A stretch of 64,000 nt of DNA from assembly GCF_014898055.3 (NCBI RefSeq), contig NW_023600993.1, forward strand, positions 19,186,850 to 19,250,849. The letters run 5' to 3'. This DNA is from Talpa occidentalis. Taxonomy: Eukaryota > Chordata > Mammalia > Eulipotyphla > Talpidae. The position numbers were made by a program, and so were the translations under genes. The notes under the pieces are model-generated. The model had not been told where the DNA came from and ran no database searches. It worked only from the letters and a program-made list of their open reading frames with translations. This document shows positions 60,101 through 64,000 of the stretch, one piece after another; the stretch's first letter is position 1, and each line of letters starts with the position of its first letter.

Positions 60101-62255
60101 GGAATCTGTGCAGTTGTAAGCTGTTATAAGGCAAACCAGTAACAATCATGATAATGACATATGTTAGTAAATTTTAAATACAGTAAAACTAACACAGGCA
60201 GCTATACACCATGACCTATTGCACCGAAATATAAACACATGAAAAAAGGGCAACTTTAATACATATGAAGAAGTTTTATTATAGTAAGCTCCATTCAAAA
60301 CACATGTAACTTTGTCTAAAGCTCATTTTGTTAACATTAACACAACGAAAGCTGGTTCACCCATGAATTTAGCAGCTGGAAGTTCTAGACACTGATATTT
60401 CTGATATTCAACAGAAAATATGCATCTTGAATTCACTATGACATGCATATGTATGTATGTACGTGTGTGTGCGCGTGTATGTGTATAAACTTTAGGGGAA
60501 TATTTGGATAAACTCAAGCACTTATGATTAATTCTTTAAAGTTTGGTGGGCCTCCCTGGTGGTGCAAGGGGCTAAGACGCAACCTATGAAGCTCTCCGCA
60601 GCCTCTGCAGCATGAGTTTGATCCCCCCGCCGGCCAGGGAACAACCCACATGGTGCAGCAGACCTCTTCCGGCTCGCCCGCTGCTCCTCTCAGCAGTGTA
60701 CTTCGGTCAATCTGCCTGTTCTATTCCCCACTCTGTCTCTGGTGAATCCTCTCACCCCCCACACCTCTGGCCTGTCCCCAGCTCTTATGTGCATAAATAA
60801 ATCTTTTAAAAATAAACAAAAATAAAAATTTTGATAATGAGGATTTCAACATTATATACTATGTGTCATCCTGCAGTGAATCGCACATGTTAACCCAAAA
60901 AGAAGACAAAACAAAACATCTCCAAGTTGCAGCTATTTATTTTTCATCATCCTGGATAGTTTGATTTTAGGTGTAGAGCTTTATATACTATTTTGGATTT
61001 ATAAATAGGTAAATTATACTGCCACATGTAAACTTAATCCACCAGTAAAAAGGCATAAAATCTAAAATCAAATCACTTCATGACAATAACTTATGAGGGC
61101 AAAAACTTGGGAAAGTATTACATAGGATAATTTGTATTCAGAATTTATTATGACTAGAATCAAAAGTACATTTCCATAAGCATAAAACTTAAATCTGAAA
61201 AACTGTAACTTTTGTTTGTAAGAATCTACCTTTGAAATTCCAGTACTGGAATTTGATAAATACCTTATCTCTATGGCAATTATACCACATTCCTCCACCA
61301 AACTATAATGATGTATTCATCTTTACATTCCCAGTAACAAACATATATAAAGAGATTTTATATATGCATATTTAATATGTGTTTATTGATGGAATTCTGA
61401 ATGAGGAACTTAAGCAAATCTTGTGCATATACAACAAATTACAGGAAGTTATTAGAAATTGCAAGATGAAGTTATAAATCTATTATTTATACTCTCACCT
61501 TGTTACAGAAAGATTAAGGTGGCACAAGTAAACACATGCAAAGTAAAATGAGAATTTTAATACGTAGGTTATACTGTATTTTGTTATACACATGTAGCTG
61601 CAATAAAAAACCATACAAATAACATAAAAATTAGATGAAGTTGAAATAAGTTGAAAAGATGAAACCAGGAGTCTTAGAATTCTGGCTTTATAATGGTCAC
61701 ACAATTAGTTACATGATTCCCTACTTTAATCCTTGAGAAAATAATTATTTTATGAAACAACAGTCTACCTTTGAAGTTTTCAGAATTCAGCAAATTAATT
61801 TATAGTATGCCTAAGCCCACAGTTACTATGAAACTAACCACAAGTACATAAAACTAATTCATCAACTACTCCATCAACTCTCACCAAAACCAACTCTCAC
61901 ACTTAAAAAATACAAATTTTACTCACTGCTTTAAAAAACTTTTCTGACAGCTGGCATTTGGACCCAAAACTTTTGGGCTGCAGAGTCATGTTTTCCTTAG
62001 TTTGAGAATCAAAAGTTGGATTTTCAATAAGGCAATTAATAAAAACCCATATATGGTTTTTCACCTGTTGAAAATATATCAAAAACAAAAATGTGTCAAC
62101 ATCAGAACTGATATTAAAAATAACTCAATATAATATATAAAAATTTCACTTACTTGAAACGGTTTTACTGATACACCAGCTTTGTTCTTTTTCTTAACTA
62201 CTTCAATCAGTTTACCAACAACTTGATCTACTACATAATCCACATGACGTCCACC
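29073..62255 (-). CDS. TOP2B: DNA topoisomerase II beta, 28 exons to the stop (5' exons outside window)
   Basis: 28 GT-AG exons join without a break into 1280 codons plus TAA. Assuming the human 36-exon structure they are exons 9-36. The enzyme passes one DNA duplex through a transient double-strand break in another, using ATP and Mg2+, as a homodimer in the nucleus. Visible in order (numbering within the window product): end of the ATPase transducer with the QTK loop (residues 55-57); TOPRIM acidic motif EGDSA (about 140) and DQDQDGSH (about 220-227); winged helix with catalytic Tyr in SPRYIFT (about 484); the [18 protein letters not shown] segment; tower, coiled-coil and C-gate; and from about 856 a charged, disordered C-terminal domain ending DFAMFN. 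That tail and the acidic run identify TOP2B rather than TOP2A. The ATPase core is beyond the right edge. Relative to the human protein as I remember it, the tail is a few residues shorter. Confidence 0.97.
29876..29970 (-). CDS. TOP2B: TOP2B exon 35: basic CTD segment
   Basis: 95 nt; donor AAG|gtaatg. It encodes [19 protein letters not shown] and a Lys/Thr-rich end. GAKKRKA is a plausible nuclear localisation element. Confidence 0.96.
31190..31312 (-). CDS. TOP2B: TOP2B exon 34: CTD segment
   Basis: 123 nt; donor AAAG|gtgagg, acceptor cttaatag. It encodes [19 protein letters not shown], then [18 protein letters not shown]. The basic [11 protein letters not shown] cluster is NLS-like, and SDSDSE is a likely casein-kinase-type site. 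Confidence 0.96.
33231..33341 (-). CDS. TOP2B: TOP2B exon 33: CTD segment
   Basis: 111 nt; donor AAAG|gtatgt, acceptor aattttag. It encodes [16 protein letters not shown] and then [19 protein letters not shown]. In frame on both sides. Confidence 0.96.
34381..34460 (-). CDS. TOP2B: TOP2B exon 32: CTD segment
   Basis: 80 nt; donor GATG|gtatgc, acceptor tttaatag. It encodes [20 protein letters not shown] and SQKSED. Too short to stand out alone; accepted because it joins exons 31 and 33 in phase and matches the known protein. Confidence 0.95.
34702..34945 (+). mobile_element. tRNA-derived SINE
   Basis: Older subfamily copy (caggttaaacac head). The flanks share aaaaatgtgta. Antisense to TOP2B. 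Confidence 0.9.
35149..35325 (+). mobile_element. DNA transposon fossil
   Basis: Contains ggggttgtcaaactg, aaagcctaaaatatttacta and a terminal aatgccaacttgtg, a common mammalian non-autonomous element. Confidence 0.65.
35489..35690 (-). CDS. TOP2B: TOP2B exon 31: acidic CTD run
   Basis: 202 nt; donor CAGA|gtaagt, acceptor tctcctag. It encodes [20 protein letters not shown], then [12 protein letters not shown] and the segment ending [13 protein letters not shown]. The Asp/Glu run comes from GAT/GAC/GAG repeats and may vary in length between species. Confidence 0.97.
36982..37143 (-). CDS. TOP2B: TOP2B exon 30: CTD with bipartite basic region
   Basis: 162 nt; donor GCTG|gtattg. The acceptor gttttag follows a very long T tract. 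It encodes [37 protein letters not shown] and [19 protein letters not shown] is NLS-like. Confidence 0.97.
37196..37239. repeat. Short AT/CA compound repeat
   Basis: ATCT, TA and CA units in the short intron between TOP2B exons 30 and 29. Confidence 0.8.
37331..37472 (-). CDS. TOP2B: TOP2B exon 29: CTD segment
   Basis: 142 nt; donor CCTG|gtaagg, acceptor aatgtttag. It encodes [20 protein letters not shown] and ends [12 protein letters not shown]. It enters in phase 0 after the Lys run of exon 28. Confidence 0.96.
39632..39826 (-). CDS. TOP2B: TOP2B exon 28: start of C-terminal domain
   Basis: 195 nt, 65 codons, phase 0 at both ends; acceptor tatacttcag, donor AAG|gtataa. It encodes [39 protein letters not shown] and ends KKLLKKKK. 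Roughly the border between the catalytic core and the CTD. Confidence 0.97.
40505..40720 (+). mobile_element. MIR fragment
   Basis: gaaatcagacctgcctggat, aatttaacctctctaagctt-like wording. Confidence 0.55.
40881..41160 (+). mobile_element. tRNA-derived SINE, GC-rich subfamily
   Basis: Duplicated target atgcccacatga at 40869-40880 and 41161-41172. Full-length, with B box ggttcgatccc. Antisense to TOP2B. Confidence 0.95.
41231..41505 (+). mobile_element. tRNA-derived SINE, older subfamily
   Basis: Duplicated target aattataagtga at 41219-41230 and 41506-41517. Only 70 bp from the previous copy but of a different subfamily, so a separate insertion. Confidence 0.95.
41766..41849 (-). CDS. TOP2B: TOP2B exon 27: end of catalytic core
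   Basis: 84 nt, 28 codons, phase 0; donor GAA|gtaggt, acceptor attatag. It encodes [20 protein letters not shown] and AAFVEELE, the last helices of the C-gate region. Confidence 0.96.
42006..42161 (-). CDS. TOP2B: TOP2B exon 26: C-gate region
   Basis: 156 nt, 52 codons, phase 0; donor AAA|gtatga, acceptor ttttacag. It begins [19 protein letters not shown] and continues [20 protein letters not shown]. The FNYLL-like dimer-gate segment is recognisable. Confidence 0.97.
44785..44876 (-). CDS. TOP2B: TOP2B exon 25: coiled-coil / C-gate
   Basis: 92 nt; donor AAG|gtaatc, acceptor cacatag. It encodes [20 protein letters not shown] then [10 protein letters not shown]. It enters with two bases of a Glu codon. 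Confidence 0.97.
45022..45217 (-). CDS. TOP2B: TOP2B exon 24: tower to coiled-coil
   Basis: 196 nt; acceptor tgctcag, donor ATAG|gtaaga. It begins [20 protein letters not shown] and includes [20 protein letters not shown], the long helix that carries the C-gate. Confidence 0.97.
45560..46560 (+). mobile_element. L1 3' fragment, interrupted by an inverted L1 piece
   Basis: The sense L1 ORF2 end reads to about 45955 and resumes at about 46200 (tttatgatgtgaatggac), ending in caataaacctatctt near 46550. The intervening block is the reverse complement of another L1 3' end. Confidence 0.85.
45958..46198 (-). mobile_element. Nested reverse L1 3' piece
   Basis: Read on the minus strand it gives acaacatggatggaactgg and ggattatgctaagtgaaa, the same L1 region as the host fragment. 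A poly-T/A run borders it at about 46182-46199. Confidence 0.8.
47164..47364 (-). CDS. TOP2B: TOP2B exon 23: tower domain
   Basis: 201 nt, 67 codons, phase 0; acceptor tttatag, donor ATG|gtaatt. It begins [20 protein letters not shown] and ends [12 protein letters not shown]. Confidence 0.97.
47940..48074 (-). CDS. TOP2B: TOP2B exon 22: tower domain
   Basis: 135 nt, 45 codons, phase 0; acceptor ctctgcag, donor CAG|gttagt. It encodes [20 protein letters not shown] and ends [10 protein letters not shown]. Confidence 0.97.
49010..50316 (+). mobile_element. 5'-truncated L1, with nested SINE
   Basis: About 1 kb of L1 ORF2 3' end and 3'UTR, interrupted by the SINE at 49301. Typical L1 phrases are visible (ccctgattgggagaaaat, gcaacatggatggagctgg). 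Target-site duplication aattttgtttc at 48999-49009 and 50317-50327. A G-run lies in its 3'UTR (50138-50150). Confidence 0.92.
49301..49580 (+). mobile_element. tRNA-derived SINE nested in L1
   Basis: Inserted into an L1: ttaaaaaatctagca (49286-49300) is repeated with one change at 49581-49595. The L1 reading resumes directly afterwards. Confidence 0.93.
50926..51157 (-). CDS. TOP2B: TOP2B exon 21: DNA-bending isoleucine and GIGTGW segment
   Basis: 232 nt; acceptor ttcattag, donor ATG|gtaatt. It encodes [20 protein letters not shown], then [20 protein letters not shown] and ends LDGLDPHPM. In type IIA topoisomerases the IIPMVLING stretch inserts an isoleucine that bends the gate DNA. Confidence 0.97.
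51472..51557. repeat. Compound (CT)n-(CA)n microsatellite
   Basis: About 65 bp of CT with two small interruptions, then about 18 bp of CA. In the intron between TOP2B exons 21 and 20; GA/TG on the transcript strand. Likely polymorphic. Confidence 0.95.
51758..51906 (-). CDS. TOP2B: TOP2B exon 20: winged helix with catalytic tyrosine
   Basis: 149 nt; acceptor ttctatag, donor TAAG|gtaact. It begins [19 protein letters not shown] and ends [13 protein letters not shown]. The Tyr codon at 51775-51777 is the residue that forms the 5'-phosphotyrosyl link to cleaved DNA, with the neighbouring Arg at 51778-51780. Both are intact. Confidence 0.98.
52088..52209 (-). CDS. TOP2B: TOP2B exon 19: DNA gate, FKPGQRK motif
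   Basis: 122 nt; acceptor aacaatag, donor GAA|gtaagc. It encodes [19 protein letters not shown] and ends [13 protein letters not shown]. The conserved DG.KP.QRK motif and the paired His that approach the active site are present. Confidence 0.97.
53195..53525 (+). mobile_element. L1 3' fragment
   Basis: Contains ggaatgcaaactggtcc and ccatatgacccagcaattcc, then a jump to the L1 3' terminus (taactgtgtgaaatgatgg). An internal deletion is likely around 53367. Confidence 0.85.
53549..53580. repeat. Perfect 13-bp hairpin
   Basis: Arm atttgcctaatta (53549-53561), loop of 6, arm taattaggcaaat (53568-53580). The arm end ttaggcaaat recurs at 53606-53615 and 53629-53638. Confidence 0.9.
53633..53770 (+). 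repeat. Local duplicate copy 1
   Basis: Clearly similar to 54637-54775: shares gcaaatatctaa, tccaatatgcctttattgaa, ttaaagaactatgaa and ggcataatctggtagggg in the same order. Confidence 0.88.
53777..54110 (+). mobile_element. L1 3' fragment
   Basis: Starts at gcagcaacatggatggagct and resembles 49945-50280. It runs into a TA repeat at 54114. Confidence 0.85.
54114..54156. repeat. (TA)n microsatellite
   Basis: About 21 TA units after the L1 end at 54110, 133 bp from TOP2B exon 18. Confidence 0.95.
54289..54403 (-). CDS. TOP2B: TOP2B exon 18
   Basis: 115 nt; acceptor cctcttag, donor GATG|gtaagt. It encodes [20 protein letters not shown] and ends [14 protein letters not shown], leading into the DNA-gate winged helix. 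It sits right beside the rearranged L1 block at 53195-54160. Confidence 0.96.
54487..54579 (-). CDS. TOP2B: TOP2B exon 17
   Basis: 93 nt, 31 codons, phase 0; acceptor accttcag, donor GAG|gttagt. It encodes [20 protein letters not shown] and [11 protein letters not shown]. Only 83 nt of intron separate it from exon 18. Confidence 0.97.
54637..54775 (+). repeat. Local duplicate copy 2
   Basis: Partner of 53633-53770, in another intron two exons away (between exons 17 and 16). About 1 kb apart, same orientation. Confidence 0.88.
54896..55005 (-). CDS. TOP2B: TOP2B exon 16: GLGTST segment
   Basis: 110 nt; acceptor attgtaag, donor TTG|gtaatg. It encodes [20 protein letters not shown] and ends [12 protein letters not shown]. 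The YKGLGTS motif, conserved in the family, is split by the intron. Confidence 0.97.
55025..55435 (+). mobile_element. L1 3' end fragment
   Basis: Old L1 3'UTR (aatggtggttgtcaggggct), a CA/TC microsatellite, then a terminus alike to that of 53380-53520. Confidence 0.8.
55259..55296. repeat. (CA)/(CT) microsatellite in L1
   Basis: Imperfect CA followed by CT units, inside the L1 3' end fragment. Confidence 0.8.
55741..55989 (-). mobile_element. tRNA-derived SINE (reverse)
   Basis: Reverse copy, T tail at the left. Flanks ctattctaagac and ctatactaagat. The head is somewhat shortened. Sense with respect to TOP2B. Confidence 0.88.
56617..56885 (+). mobile_element. tRNA-derived SINE
   Basis: Older copy starting gggcctccctggtggcgcag, with an A-rich tail near 56870. 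Antisense to TOP2B. Confidence 0.88.
57120..57390 (+). mobile_element. tRNA-derived SINE
   Basis: Flanked by tctggaagtta on both sides. Full-length older-subfamily copy, antisense to TOP2B, ending about 220 bp from exon 15. Confidence 0.92.
57613..57718 (-). CDS. TOP2B: TOP2B exon 15: after TOPRIM
   Basis: 106 nt; acceptor aatttaag, donor AAAG|gtttgt. It encodes [20 protein letters not shown] and then WKIKYYKG. Confidence 0.97.
57800..57910 (-). CDS. TOP2B: TOP2B exon 14: TOPRIM metal-binding motif
   Basis: 111 nt, 37 codons, phase 0; acceptor aacttttag, donor AAG|gtactt. It begins [20 protein letters not shown]. The two Asp of DQD bind catalytic Mg2+. The motif starts with DQ at the end of exon 13, so the TOPRIM site is split by an intron. 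Confidence 0.98.
58064..58330 (+). mobile_element. tRNA-derived SINE
   Basis: Starts gggcctccctggtggtgc and ends in a taaatcttt plus A tail. The B box is damaged (gagtttgtcgg). Antisense to TOP2B. Confidence 0.88.
58846..58964 (-). mobile_element. Short tRNA-head SINE copy
   Basis: Only the tRNA-like head, about 95 bp, followed by an ATTT-repeat tail; the central and 3' body is missing. The sequence atttttcatttt occurs on both sides, so it probably inserted in this short form. Confidence 0.8.
59164..59289 (-). CDS. TOP2B: TOP2B exon 13: TOPRIM
   Basis: 126 nt, 42 codons, phase 0; acceptor tttttgcag, donor CAG|gtttgc. It encodes [20 protein letters not shown] and ends [11 protein letters not shown]. 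Confidence 0.97.
59440..59597 (-). CDS. TOP2B: TOP2B exon 12: TOPRIM start, EGDSA
   Basis: 158 nt; acceptor aatttcag, donor CAG|gtatgt. It encodes [20 protein letters not shown], then [18 protein letters not shown] and ends VREASHKQ. Codons 59559-59551 give EGD, the catalytic glutamate region. PLRGK is the drug- and DNA-contact loop of the family. Confidence 0.98.
59889..60027 (-). CDS. TOP2B: TOP2B exon 11: transducer to TOPRIM linker
   Basis: 139 nt; acceptor gatttttag, donor GCAG|gtaaat. It begins [20 protein letters not shown] and ends KLDDANDAG. Confidence 0.97.
60441..60486. repeat. Alternating purine-pyrimidine run
   Basis: TATG, TG and CG dinucleotide steps (gtgtgtgtgcgcgtgtatgt). 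Confidence 0.85.
60548..60825 (+). mobile_element. tRNA-derived SINE
   Basis: Full-length older-subfamily copy with tail taaatcttttaaaaataaac. Antisense to TOP2B. The target duplication is unclear. Confidence 0.88.
61927..62064 (-). CDS. TOP2B: TOP2B exon 10: transducer, QTK loop
   Basis: 138 nt, 46 codons, phase 0; acceptor ttcaacag, donor GCA|gtgagt. It begins [23 protein letters not shown] (62004-61996) is the loop whose lysine reaches the ATP gamma-phosphate. Confidence 0.97.
62154..62255 (-). CDS. TOP2B: TOP2B exon 9: ATPase transducer (5'-most in window)
   Basis: 102 nt, 34 codons, phase 0; acceptor tctctttag, donor CAA|gtaagt. It encodes [20 protein letters not shown] and [14 protein letters not shown]. 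By comparison with the 1626-aa human protein it starts near residue 342 (inference). Confidence 0.97.
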
Positions 62256-64000
62256 CTAAAGAGAAAAAAAAATATGCAATCCAACTTTTCTATAGTTAGG
62301 GCAGCAAAATACATATAGATTCATTTTTCCCCCTAGAATGAGCGATTAATCTTTAAAACAACTTTGTAAAATCAATAGTTTTTCCAAAGAAGTAATATGA
62401 GTCAGAACGATAGTTACAATTCTTAAAATAATGTCTTGTTGGCCACAGAACCAATCAGCCAACTCTCTTTAACTCTATACAAAGTGAAAACAATTTTGAA
62501 TTACAAAGAGAGATAAGTGAGAACAAATACTGGCATGGGTGGTAATAATGACACAAGATTTAAAATTAGGAACTATGGCAGCCACTGGCAGTTATATGAG
62601 GTAAGTTCCCTCCAAAGAGACAAACTGCTCTCAATAGAACCAGAGTAGGCCACTATAACCCTGGCATGAAAGCCAGTTAGTCAAGGCTCTGTGAGATGCA
62701 GGAGGCTACTTAAAGAATGCAGATTGTTTTAGTATAAGATTGAGAGCCCTGAACACTAGCAGAGGCTTCTATTCTTGCCTAACTATTTAGATCAGTACTA
62801 ATCAAAGAAGAGATCAGTATGCTTCTGGCCATTAAACCGAAGAAGCAACCGCTCTTTCTCCTTTGCATGACCTAGAAGAATGTAGTTTGAGAGTCTCACT
62901 GATTTTTAGGCTTATCAGTAAACATGTTATAAGAATCTCATCTTTGCACTCTATGTCTGTTATGTAAAGTCTCTTCCTATCTCTTCTTGATGTCCCAGTC
63001 CTAAAATGAAGGACAAATATTCCTGGTCTGCCCAATTATTATTTAGAATTCAAAATCATATGAATTCTCCACATGTGTATTATTTAATTCATTGTTTTTC
63101 CTTTGATAACCTGTTTAATGCTGTTTTGATCACTTGTCCAGCACAGAAAGAACCCAGAGAGGTATGGGATAATTTATTTTGTGCCCCGAAAGTTGTCTAC
63201 CCAGTATTTTCTCTTCCCTTTTTTCTAAATGCATTTGTTTGTAACTAGCAATATGTCCAATTTAAAAGATTCATCAATTTAGACTCTCTCGAAGGTAGGG
63301 GTAGCCACTTGACCCAGTTCTAGTCAACAAAAGGTTAGCAGAAGTATACTTGATGGGGCTTCCAAGAAAGCAATTATATTTTTGATAAAAAGGGAAAGAT
63401 ATAATTGACATATACATTTGTGTGATTCCATTCCCTATCCTTCAAATTTAGAAATGAGTCACAGAGGTGTAGCATACAGGAAAGCACAAGCACATGTTAC
63501 AAGTCACAAAAATGCCAGAAAGAGCAAAATCCCTGATCACATTGTAGAGCCACAACAGCTGCCTAAATTACCTACCCCCATCCCCAATTATGAGAGGAAA
63601 AATAAAATCTTTACAAGTTTAAGTCAATGTATATTAGTGGTTTCTATTACATGCAACAAAATGCAATCATAACATGCTGATGCCAGATTTCTATTGACTA
63701 AAAAAACTGATACTAGATTATAAAAAACAGTGAACATTAAGGAAAAATGTTAAAATTTGAACAAGAGTGAAAAACCATAGCTTTAGATTATTCTGATTAT
63801 TATATATACTTATGTTTGTATTTCTTAATTCTTTATAATGGTCAATAGATTAATGATCTTAAATTAGAATTTCATTTGATTTTGAAATCCAAAAGCCTAC
63901 AGAAGAGGCTTGAATGACAGGTAAAATGTCCCATAATCTCACCCTCCAAAAAACTCATCTCCTATTGTTCTTTCTTCTATACTCTAATCCCAGTATAAGG
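62256..64000 (-). other. TOP2B: TOP2B intron 8 (partial), right edge
   Basis: No further exon found: the expected upstream protein (LHEKCN, GFQQISFVNS) is absent from the minus-strand frames. 63270-63400 reads like an eroded old repeat, unclassified. Confidence 0.7.

Larger units (their letters stand above)
57911..61926 (-). other. TOP2B: TOP2B introns between exons 14 and 10
   Basis: 57911-59163 carries two SINEs in opposite orientation. 60028-61926 carries one SINE and a short alternating purine-pyrimidine run. Otherwise unique AT-rich sequence. Confidence 0.7.

Noticed and set aside
62256..64000. Search for a further upstream TOP2B exon
   Set aside because: No minus-strand frame matches the expected protein; treated as intron.

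Overview
This is a vertebrate, clearly mammalian, nuclear genomic window. It holds the 3' ends of two genes that converge tail to tail. RARB (retinoic acid receptor beta) runs on the + strand and its last five coding exons lie between 8629 and 27422. TOP2B (DNA topoisomerase II beta) runs on the - strand, with 28 coding exons between 62255 and 29073. All exon borders were set by translating both sides and checking the reading phase across every GT-AG junction. The five RARB exons give 298 complete codons plus a stop. The 28 TOP2B exons give 1280 codons plus a stop with no frameshift or premature stop. This is the RARB-TOP2B arrangement known from human 3p24.

Layout: 1-8628 is RARB intron, and the DNA-binding-domain exons lie upstream of the window. 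8629-28700 is the RARB hinge, ligand-binding domain, C-terminal tail and 3'UTR, split by introns of up to 9 kb. 28670-28702 is a shared end zone where the two poly(A) signals overlap on opposite strands. 28670-62255 is TOP2B read leftward: 3'UTR, disordered C-terminal domain, C-gate and tower, winged helix with the catalytic tyrosine, TOPRIM domain, then the end of the ATPase transducer. 62256-64000 is the next TOP2B intron; the ATPase exons lie beyond the window.

The rest is intronic and repeat-derived. One tRNA-derived SINE family, about 260-300 bp with a pol III A/B box and an A-rich tail, is present at least 15 times, often with clear target-site duplications. I do not know it from primates, rodents, carnivores or ruminants. 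It looks like a lineage-specific laurasiatherian SINE; a bat is a guess only. There are also several L1 3' fragments (one with a nested inverted L1, one with a nested SINE), MIR-like and hAT-like fossils, and microsatellites. The RARB side is clearly more GC-rich than the AT-rich TOP2B side.

The two genes do not form a pathway. RARB is a ligand-controlled transcription factor and TOP2B is a DNA strand-passage enzyme. Their link here is the shared 3' end. I found no new multi-gene system. The points most worth checking are the overlapping poly(A) signals, a complex local duplication with a hairpin in TOP2B introns, and inverted SINE pairs around the TOPRIM exons.
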